From: Aquificaceae bacterium
Lineage (GTDB): Bacteria; Aquificota; Aquificia; Aquificales; Aquificaceae
Length of the DNA: 5,437 nt
Direction: 5' to 3'
NCBI GenBank assembly: GCA_015490115.1
Contig: WFYM01000074.1
Coordinates: 1 to 5,437, forward strand
The notes below the pieces were generated by a model. That model made no database searches. It saw nothing but the letters and a program-made list of their open reading frames with translations, and had not been told where the DNA came from. The position numbers and the translations under genes were made by a program. This document shows positions 1 through 5,130 of the stretch, piece by piece; position 1 is the first letter of the stretch; each line of letters opens with the position of its first letter.

Positions 1-196
1 CCACAGCGTATTCGGGAATGCCTCCGAGGGGTTTCCTCACCACCTTCCCGTTCTTTATCTCCGTGTGGAAGAAAAGCTCGTCGAGTCCCTCAACACCCGT
101 CGGGACGCCCCTCAGCCTCGGAGCCTTCTTTACAGCTTCGCCCGCTATCCATATGCCTTCTTCGACAACCCTCGGCTTTTCCTGCTCCCTCTCCAT
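1..196 (-). CDS. KaiC/RecA-like ATPase, N-terminal fragment
   Basis: Only the first 65 residues are in the window; the gene runs off the left edge. Residues 30-41 read GVPTGVEGLDEL and residues 58-65 read LGGIPEYA followed by V. This is the pattern that opens a KaiC-type P-loop domain (xxxTGxxGLDELxxGGIP), just before the Walker A loop, which lies outside the window. Between GLDEL and GGIP there is an insert of about 15 residues (FFHTEIKNGKVVRKP) where ordinary KaiC domains have almost nothing; I recall such inserts in KaiC-domain proteins of thermophilic bacteria, but this is from memory. The ATG at 196 is the only sensible start: in-frame TGA lies four codons upstream (211-209) and no Shine-Dalgarno is present. 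Function within the family (signalling or DNA-related ATPase) cannot be told from this piece. A RadA/RecA paralogue is the alternative. It diverges from pepA across 35 bp. Confidence 0.65.
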   Translation of the reverse strand, partial: MEREQEKPRVVEEGIWIAGEAVKKAPRLRGVPTGVEGLDELFFHTEIKNGKVVRKPLGGIPEYAV

Positions 197-202
197 ACTT
201 AA

Positions 203-208
203 ACTATA
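203..208 (-). promoter_or_regulatory. candidate -10 element for the KaiC-like gene
   Basis: On the minus strand this reads TATAGT, one mismatch from TATAAT, with six bases between it and the ATG at 196. That spacing would put the transcription start at or next to the A of the start codon, giving a leaderless message, which fits the missing Shine-Dalgarno. No TTGACA-like -35 is visible at 16-18 bp. This is inference from sequence alone. Confidence 0.4.
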
Positions 209-210
209 TC
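205..210 (+). promoter_or_regulatory. candidate -10 element for pepA
   Basis: The plus strand reads TATATC inside the only AT-rich patch of the 35-bp divergent gap. A start about seven bases downstream would give a leader of roughly 15 nt carrying the pepA Shine-Dalgarno. It overlaps the minus-strand -10 candidate almost completely, so polymerase could occupy only one direction at a time. No convincing -35 is seen. Confidence 0.35.
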
Positions 211-218
211 ATTATTTT

Positions 219-224
219 GGAGGT
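219..224 (+). promoter_or_regulatory. Shine-Dalgarno site that fixes the pepA start
   Basis: GGAGGT sits seven bases before the ATG at 232. An in-frame TTG at 217 could extend the protein by five residues, but it overlaps this ribosome binding site and has none of its own, so the ATG is preferred. Confidence 0.85.
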
Positions 225-231
225 CAGGACC

Positions 232-1692
232 ATGGAGGTTAAGAGGTTAGAGGGAGACCTTAGGACTTCCGACATAGATGTCTGCGGTGTCCTGCTCTTT
301 GAGGGTGACACGAAGCTTCTTTCCAAGCTCGGAAGGGGAGTCTCCTCGAGGGTGAGGAAGGTTCTCGAGACCATAGACTTCAAAGGGAAGGAGGGGCAGT
401 TGGAGAGGATTACCCTTCCCGGTCAGAGGTTCGGCGTCGTCTACCTCGTCGGTCTCGGGAAGAGGGAAAAAGCCCAGCCCGACACCTTCAGGAGGGCTTC
501 CGGGCTTTTCGTAAAGAGGCTTAAAAAAGACAAAATAGAGAGGGCTGTCCTAATATCACCGAGGGTAGAGAACCCTACAATTTCCCAAGCCATCGCTGAG
601 GGTCTCATCTTGGGGTCTTACACCTTCGACAGATACAAGTCGAAGAAGGAAAACTCCCACGAGGTGAAGGAGGTTCTCATATGGAGGGGGGAAGAGGAAG
701 CCATAAAGAAGGGCAAGATCTTAGCGGAAGCTCAGAACTACGTGAGGGACCTTGTGAACGAGCCGGGGAACGTTATAAACCCGATCACCTTGGCTGAAGA
801 AGCGAAGAGGCTCGCCGAGGAACTCGGTCTCGAGTGCAAAATATACGACGAGAAGGAGATACAGAAGATGGGCATGCTCGCCCTCTGGAGCGTAGGTAAA
901 GGATCCGCAACACCCCCCCGCTTCATCCACCTCACCTACAGACCAAAGGGAAAGCCGAAGGACAGGATAGTCATTGTCGGGAAGGGGCTTACCTTCGACA
1001 GCGGTGGGCTGAACATAAAGCCCGAGAACTACATGAGGACGATGAAGATGGACAAGTCGGGAGCCTGCGCTGTTTTGGGTGTTATGAGGGTAGTTGCGAA
1101 GATGAAGCCGAATATTGAGGTCCACGGTATAGTGGGTGCTGCGGAGAACATGCCTTCCGGTTCCGCTTACAGACCCGACGACATAATAAGGGCGAAGAAC
1201 GGGAAGTATATAGAGATAGACAACACGGACGCGGAGGGGAGGGTGACTTTAGCTGACGCCCTCTCCTACGCGAGCGAGCTTAAACCTTCAAAGATAATAG
1301 ACCTTGCGACGCTCACCGGTGCCTGCATGGTAGCCCTCGGGGAGTATACAGCGGGTCTCTTCACCAACAACAGGGAGTTCGCGGAGGAGATAAAGAAGAT
1401 AGCCAAGAAAACGGGGGAGAGGGTATGGGAGCTTCCCATGGACGACGAACAGCTGAGGAAAAAGATAAAGAAGGGTCCCGCGGACGTGGTTAACACGGGA
1501 GGGAGGTACGGCGGAGCTATAACCGCTGCTATGTTCCTCGAGGAGTTCGTGGGTGAGGGTATAAAGTGGGTCCACCTCGACATAGCCGGACCGGCTTGGG
1601 CGAGGGAGGAATACGGCTACCACCCTCAAGGGGGGACGGGCTTCGGGGTGAGGACCTGTGCGGAATACATACTCAGCTTAGACGGGAGATGA
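232..1692 (+). CDS. pepA: leucyl aminopeptidase, peptidase family M17
   Basis: This 486-residue enzyme, the usual family length, removes N-terminal residues from peptides in the cytoplasm using two metal ions, normally as a hexamer. The N-terminal domain covers about residues 1-165 and includes EGLILGSYTFDRYKSKK (123-139). The catalytic domain follows, opening with RDLVNEPGN (172-180). The metal ligands by family knowledge are all visible: Lys251 and Asp256 in GKGLTFDSGG, Asp274 in MKMDKSG, and Asp333 and Glu335 in NTDAEGR. The catalytic Lys263 and Arg337 are also present. GGAITAAMFLEEFV (427-440) and HLDIAGPAW (448-456) are further M17 hallmarks. The signature motif ends in Arg-Val where the classic form has Arg-Leu, a mild change. 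The ATG at 232 is set by GGAGGT. It heads a unit with the oxidoreductase, overlapping it by 4 bp. E. coli PepA also binds DNA; nothing here shows that for this protein. Confidence 0.96.
   Translation: MEVKRLEGDLRTSDIDVCGVLLFEGDTKLLSKLGRGVSSRVRKVLETIDFKGKEGQLERITLPGQRFGVVYLVGLGKREKAQPDTFRRASGLFVKRLKKDKIERAVLISPRVENPTISQAIAEGLILGSYTFDRYKSKKENSHEVKEVLIWRGEEEAIKKGKILAEAQNYVRDLVNEPGNVINPITLAEEAKRLAEELGLECKIYDEKEIQKMGMLALWSVGKGSATPPRFIHLTYRPKGKPKDRIVIVGKGLTFDSGGLNIKPENYMRTMKMDKSGACAVLGVMRVVAKMKPNIEVHGIVGAAENMPSGSAYRPDDIIRAKNGKYIEIDNTDAEGRVTLADALSYASELKPSKIIDLATLTGACMVALGEYTAGLFTNNREFAEEIKKIAKKTGERVWELPMDDEQLRKKIKKGPADVVNTGGRYGGAITAAMFLEEFVGEGIKWVHLDIAGPAWAREEYGYHPQGGTGFGVRTCAEYILSLDGR
1689..1692 (+). 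other. ATGA stop/start overlap coupling pepA to the oxidoreductase gene
   Basis: The TGA of pepA (1690-1692) and the ATG of the next gene (1689-1691) share bases in ATGA. The only purine run, GGGAG at 1684-1688, abuts the ATG with no spacer, too close for a normal Shine-Dalgarno. Reinitiation by ribosomes finishing pepA is the likely mode, which would tie the yields of the two proteins together. Confidence 0.75.
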
Positions 1693-3074
1693 GGGTAGTT
1701 GTAGTAGGTAACGGTCCCGCAGCATCTTCAGCTGTGGAAGCCTTCAGGAAAGTTGACAAGGAGAGCGAGATAATAGTCCTTTCCGAGGAGAAGTATCCCA
1801 CATACGCACCGAACTGCCTCGAGAACGTCATAAGGGGCGACATCTCAAAGGAGGCACTCTTTTACAAGGGTGGTATGGAGTTCTACGAAAGGCACAAGGT
1901 GGACTTCAGACCCGGAAAGGAGGTGGTGAGGGTAGAAACAAAAAGGAAGGTGGTTATAACGAAGGACGGTGAGGAGATAAGATACGACAGGTGCCTGCTC
2001 GCGGCGGGAGCCTCCTCCTTCGTCCCCCCTATACCCGGGAGGGAACTCGAAGGGATAACTACCGCAAAGACCTTAGACGACGCTTTGAAGATAAGAGAGC
2101 GTGTGACCTCGGGGAAGGTAAGGAGGGCTGTTGTAGTGGGAGGGGGACCCATAGGTGTTGAGGACGCCGAGGCTCTCAGGCGTCTCGGAGTTGAAGTTTC
2201 CGTGGTCGAGATCATGGACAGGGTCCTGCCGAGGATGCTCGACGGCGAGATGGGGAGGGTATACGGGGACGCCTTCTCGAAGGAGACAGGAGTAAAGATA
2301 CTTACGGAACACGAGGTAGTCACCTTCCACGGAAACGGACACGTGGAGGCTGTGGAGGTGAGAAGAAAGGGAACGGACAGATCCGAGTTCCTGAAGGCTG
2401 ATATGGTGATCCTCTCAACCGGTGTGAGACCGAGGACCCACCTCGTTGAGGGGACGGATATAAAGGTCCACAGGGACGAAAAGACCGGAAGACCGGTGGG
2501 GGGCATACTCGTAGACGAGTTCCAAAGGACCTCGAACCCGGACGTATTCGCTGCGGGAGACATAGCCTCAGGTATAGACGTCTGGGGAAACCACAGGTGG
2601 ATAGCCCTCTTCCCCGCAGCCCAGCAGTCGGGATACGTCGCTGGATTTAACATGGCTGGGAAAAGGGTAAAATCGAACGGTCTCGTCGACTACAACGCTG
2701 TGAAGACCTCATCGGTAACAGCCGGGAGCGGAGGGGTCTTCGAAGGTGCTGAGGAGGAGATCAAGGTCGAGAAGGGGAACTACCTTGTGAAGGTGTTTTT
2801 GAAGGAGGGGACGGTTATCGGATACCAGTTCGTAGGTATCCCGAAAGGGAGAAAGCTAAACCCCAAAAACAAGATCCTCAGATCCTTTGGTTTGGAAGGC
2901 TGGGAGAGGAAGGTATTGGCGGACAGGGGTTTCGGTCTCGAAGCTTCGGGGGTTTTATTTCACTTCTTCTTGAAGCTGAGGAGGACTTTGAAGGGTGTAA
3001 CGAGGAGGGCTGTGGAGGACCTGGTCTTGAGATCCCTCGCTAACCCTTCCCTCGACGTTCCCCTGTATCTTTAA
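1689..3074 (+). CDS. FAD-dependent pyridine nucleotide-disulphide oxidoreductase (NADH oxidase/CoA-disulphide reductase-like)
   Basis: This 461-residue cytoplasmic flavoprotein has the full two-dinucleotide fold. An FAD ADP-binding loop lies at once after the start (VVVVGNGPAA, 3-12), which supports this ATG over in-frame sequence running back to 1566. A second, NAD(P)H-binding loop is VVVGGGPIG (148-156), followed by Glu174 at the end of the next strand, which favours NADH over NADPH. The second FAD motif is TSNPDVFAAGD (281-291). Cys43, in APNCLENVIRG, sits where NADH oxidases and CoA-disulphide reductases carry their single redox cysteine (near 42-44), so a one-cysteine disulphide, persulphide or oxygen/peroxide chemistry is plausible; there is no CxxxxC pair of the classical disulphide reductases. 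From about 335 comes a dimerisation-like domain (NAVKTSSVTAG, then VIGYQFVG). The last 70 or so residues, basic around 429-440, match nothing I recognise. Ferredoxin/rubredoxin reductase is an alternative. Substrate is not determined. Confidence 0.88.
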   Translation: MRVVVVGNGPAASSAVEAFRKVDKESEIIVLSEEKYPTYAPNCLENVIRGDISKEALFYKGGMEFYERHKVDFRPGKEVVRVETKRKVVITKDGEEIRYDRCLLAAGASSFVPPIPGRELEGITTAKTLDDALKIRERVTSGKVRRAVVVGGGPIGVEDAEALRRLGVEVSVVEIMDRVLPRMLDGEMGRVYGDAFSKETGVKILTEHEVVTFHGNGHVEAVEVRRKGTDRSEFLKADMVILSTGVRPRTHLVEGTDIKVHRDEKTGRPVGGILVDEFQRTSNPDVFAAGDIASGIDVWGNHRWIALFPAAQQSGYVAGFNMAGKRVKSNGLVDYNAVKTSSVTAGSGGVFEGAEEEIKVEKGNYLVKVFLKEGTVIGYQFVGIPKGRKLNPKNKILRSFGLEGWERKVLADRGFGLEASGVLFHFFLKLRRTLKGVTRRAVEDLVLRSLANPSLDVPLYL

Positions 3075-4479
3075 AGACGACCACCCTGTCCTTTCCGGAG
3101 CCTTTCGCTTCGTATAGGGCAACGTCCGCCTTCTTTATGACCTCCTCTATGGAGCCTTCACCCTTCAGGGAGGCGACACCTATGCTGACGCTCGTCCTTA
3201 TCTTCTCCCCGTCTACATCTATGCTCACCTTCCCGAACTCCTTTCTTATCCTGTCAGCGACGAGCCTCGCCCCCTCCTCGTCCGTCTTTGGAAGGAGGAC
3301 GACGAACTCCTCACCCCCGAACCTCGCAGCGACGTCCGAAGACCTTATGCTCCTCTTTATCACGTCCGCCAGAGCCTTCAGGAGCCTGTCTCCTACGTCG
3401 TGACCGTAGTTGTCGTTCACCTTCTTGAAGTCGTCTATGTCTATCATAAGAACCGAGAGGGGTTCCCCGTATCTCTTCGCATGTTCTACCATAGCCTTTG
3501 CCTTTTCGGTAAAAGACCTTCTGTTGTCAAGCTCGGTGAGGGGGTCCTTGTAAGCCATCTCCTCGAACCTGTCCTTTTCGTCCTTTAGCCTGTTTATGAA
3601 GGTCTCAAGCTCCTGAGCCATGGTGAGGACAGCCCTCTTGAGGTAGTAAAGCTCGTCCCTCTCCTTTGACTTTCTGAGGTGTGTGGCGAGCCTGTCCGCA
3701 TCCGAGAAGTCGAGTTCTTTGAACTTCATGGTCATATCCCTCAGCATCAGGATGTCCCTCACTATCCTGTTGAAGATGAGGAGAAGGGCTGTCGAGAGGA
3801 CTACGACGAGAAGAACGCTGTAGCCGACTATGAAGGCCGGGAGAAATAGCATCTCCCCGAGCTTTGCGGAGAAGTCTTTTACAAAGACGACCCTCCCAAC
3901 GGGCAGGGAACCCTCCACGAGGAGGGGATACTCGACGACGAGGGTCCTGAAGCTGTCGACGAGACCGTAACCGGTGATCCTCCCGAGTTCCCTGATGATC
4001 TTCGGGTCATAGGAACCCTCAACTAAGAACTCCTTTTCTATGACCTTGTTCCTGACGAACCTGTCCATGAAGCCCTCTTTTCCTTCCGCCAGCCTCTCTA
4101 CCACTTCCTTGTCGTAGAGGACCATCCAGTCGAGACCGTTCACCTGAGCTGTGAACTCTATAGCTCTCCTGAGAGGCGAGCCGAAAAACATACACCCCTC
4201 CACCCTTCCCACCATAACACCCTCCTCCGTGAGGACCATGTATCCTTTCGCTTCCATACCTTTGCAATTTTCGAGGGGGAAGCTCACATCTTGAGCGCCC
4301 TCCCCGAGGAGCTTTTGAGCGTAGGTGAAGGATCTTAAGATATCCTCGTAGGTTTTTCTCACTTCACTTTTTACGTCGCTCACGGCGAGGACGGTAAACA
4401 GAACTATCGTGATCAGGGAGAGTCCGAAAGAGAGCGAGAAGGCGCTGAGGACCAAGCGTCTCCTTAAGGGCATGCCCAT
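3040..4479 (-). CDS. membrane-anchored GGDEF diguanylate cyclase with an extracytoplasmic sensor domain
   Basis: This 479-residue inner-membrane protein should make cyclic di-GMP from two GTP. A basic N-terminus leads into a first membrane segment (about 9-33). An extracytoplasmic domain follows (about 35-210), perhaps Cache-like, with just two cysteines, Cys72 and Cys96. A second membrane segment (about 211-236) leads to a HAMP-like linker (236-293) ending in a helical stalk (about 285-308). The GGDEF domain (308-470) begins DPLTELDNRRSF. Asp347, Asn355 and Asp364 are the expected metal and GTP contacts. The active-site loop is GGEEF (388-392), a functional variant, and the inhibitory I-site RxxD is intact as RSSD (379-382), so it is probably an active, product-inhibited cyclase. 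Domain boundaries are judged by eye. The ATG at 4479 is chosen over the one at 4473 because AGGAG lies eight bases upstream. Its last 11 codons overlap the oxidoreductase gene end. Confidence 0.93.
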   Translation of the reverse strand: MGMPLRRRLVLSAFSLSFGLSLITIVLFTVLAVSDVKSEVRKTYEDILRSFTYAQKLLGEGAQDVSFPLENCKGMEAKGYMVLTEEGVMVGRVEGCMFFGSPLRRAIEFTAQVNGLDWMVLYDKEVVERLAEGKEGFMDRFVRNKVIEKEFLVEGSYDPKIIRELGRITGYGLVDSFRTLVVEYPLLVEGSLPVGRVVFVKDFSAKLGEMLFLPAFIVGYSVLLVVVLSTALLLIFNRIVRDILMLRDMTMKFKELDFSDADRLATHLRKSKERDELYYLKRAVLTMAQELETFINRLKDEKDRFEEMAYKDPLTELDNRRSFTEKAKAMVEHAKRYGEPLSVLMIDIDDFKKVNDNYGHDVGDRLLKALADVIKRSIRSSDVAARFGGEEFVVLLPKTDEEGARLVADRIRKEFGKVSIDVDGEKIRTSVSIGVASLKGEGSIEEVIKKADVALYEAKGSGKDRVVVFKDTGERRGKG

Positions 4480-4484
4480 ATAAT
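4479..4484 (+). promoter_or_regulatory. consensus -10 element for nadD, overlapping the cyclase start codon
   Basis: A perfect TATAAT ends eight bases before the nadD ATG at 4493. It shares base 4479 with the start codon of the opposite-strand cyclase gene, so the rest of the nadD promoter must lie inside that gene. No TTGACA-like -35 is found at 16-18 bp, and no Shine-Dalgarno precedes nadD. The spacing predicts a leader of zero to about two bases. Confidence 0.55.
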
Positions 4485-4487
4485 ATT

Positions 4488-4492
4488 CTCCT
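4488..4492 (-). promoter_or_regulatory. Shine-Dalgarno site of the diguanylate cyclase gene
   Basis: The minus strand reads AGGAG, followed by eight bases to the ATG at 4479. It decides between the two neighbouring ATG codons (4479 and 4473) in favour of the first. It fills the gap directly next to the nadD start codon on the other strand, so the cyclase message must begin within nadD. Confidence 0.8.
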
Positions 4493-5086
4493 ATGATCCT
4501 AGTCTTCGGAGGTAGCTTCGATCCCGTCCACGTAGGTCACATACTCGTAGCACGGGAAGTTATGGAAAAGCTAAAAGCTGAGAAAGTCGTGTTCGTTCCG
4601 GCATACAGGTCTCCCCTGAAGGAGGGTCATATAGCGTCTCCCGAAGACAGACTCGAGATGCTGAAGCTCGCCGTGGAGAACGAGGAGGGCTTCGAGGTCG
4701 ACGACTACGAGATAGCAAAAGGCGGCATATCTTACACGGTCGAGACCCTCGAGTATATGAGGAAGAAGGTAAAGGGCAGGATAGGCTTTCTGATAGGGGC
4801 TGACAGCATGCTCAGGTTCCACCTTTGGAGGGAGCCAGAAAGGATATTGGAGCTTGCGGACATAGTCGTAGCGGACAGGGAGGGTCTCCTCGAGAGGGTG
4901 AAGGAATACGTGAGGACCAAGTTTCCCTCCCTCGTCGAAGGGAAAAACCTGATCTTTGTGAACACGAGGAGGGTGGATGTTTCAGCTACCGAAATAAGGA
5001 AGAGGGTGAAGGAGGGGAAGAGCATATACTGCCTCGTCCCGGCCCCCGTCGAGGAGTATATAAAGGAGAAAGGTCTTTATCTCTGA
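4493..5086 (+). CDS. nadD: nicotinate-nucleotide adenylyltransferase
   Basis: This 197-residue cytoplasmic enzyme joins nicotinate mononucleotide and ATP to make deamido-NAD, the next-to-last step of NAD synthesis. The nucleotidyltransferase fold opens at once with VFGGSFDPVHVGH (4-16), whose HxGH (13-16) binds ATP phosphates. SYTVETL (80-86) and FLIGADSMLRFHLW (99-112) are typical of NadD and separate it from phosphopantetheine adenylyltransferase. The second ATP motif is VSATEIRKR (163-171), a variant of the usual (I/V)SSTxIR with Ala for the middle Ser. The end, LVPAPVEEYIKEKGLY (181-196), is the standard NadD C-terminus, and length is normal. The start at 4493 is firm because the first strand begins at residue 2. 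There is no Shine-Dalgarno; a TATAAT eight bases upstream suggests a leaderless message. It diverges from the cyclase gene and lies 44 bp before the deacetylase-like gene. Confidence 0.95.
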   Translation: MILVFGGSFDPVHVGHILVAREVMEKLKAEKVVFVPAYRSPLKEGHIASPEDRLEMLKLAVENEEGFEVDDYEIAKGGISYTVETLEYMRKKVKGRIGFLIGADSMLRFHLWREPERILELADIVVADREGLLERVKEYVRTKFPSLVEGKNLIFVNTRRVDVSATEIRKRVKEGKSIYCLVPAPVEEYIKEKGLYL

Positions 5087-5113
5087 GGAGTTAGTCTTTT
5101 CCTTTATTAAATT

Positions 5114-5126
5114 AAGTATAATACTT
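5114..5126. repeat. 13-bp perfect inverted repeat over the promoter of the deacetylase-like gene
   Basis: AAGTAT-A-ATACTT has two six-base arms around one central base and fully covers the TATAAT at 5117-5122. It could be an operator for a small dimeric repressor, or a chance result of AT-rich promoter sequence. The loop is too small for an RNA hairpin and no U-run follows, so it is not a terminator. Confidence 0.4.
5117..5122 (+). promoter_or_regulatory. consensus -10 element for the deacetylase-like gene
   Basis: A perfect TATAAT ends eight bases before the ATG at 5131, the same spacing as at nadD, in the AT-rich 44-bp gap after nadD. The gap has no Shine-Dalgarno near the ATG and no terminator hairpin for nadD, so some read-through from nadD is possible as well. 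No good -35 is present at 16-18 bp. Confidence 0.55.
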
Positions 5127-5130
5127 GCCT

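Noticed and set aside
217..231. TTG start five codons upstream for pepA
   Set aside because: It overlaps the Shine-Dalgarno GGAGGT that serves the ATG at 232.
18..242. 74-codon plus-strand open frame at the left edge
   Set aside because: It is antisense to the KaiC-like gene, whose N-terminal motif is clear; its product is low-complexity Ser/Pro/Phe-rich sequence.
1288..1629. 113-codon open frame on the minus strand inside pepA (with others at 721-1125 and 1266-1583)
   Set aside because: All are antisense to the conserved M17 catalytic domain and show no family resemblance.
1566..1688. Upstream in-frame extension of the oxidoreductase by 41 codons
   Set aside because: The extension overlaps pepA in another frame, and the FAD-binding strand begins directly at the ATG at 1689, as is usual for this family.
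1883..2653. 256-codon open frame on the minus strand inside the oxidoreductase gene
   Set aside because: It is antisense to a gene with clear motifs, its product is a Ser/Thr/Pro-rich mix with no recognisable domain, and its purine skew is the wrong way for a coding strand here.
3060..3110. Possible bidirectional terminator at the convergent gene ends
   Set aside because: Only tiny palindromes (such as TCCGGA) are present, with no GC-rich stem followed by a T-run in either direction.
5087..5116. T-rich stretch after nadD as an intrinsic terminator
   Set aside because: No stable stem precedes the T-rich sequence; the possible AAAGG/CCTTT pairing would need a loop of about 27 bases.
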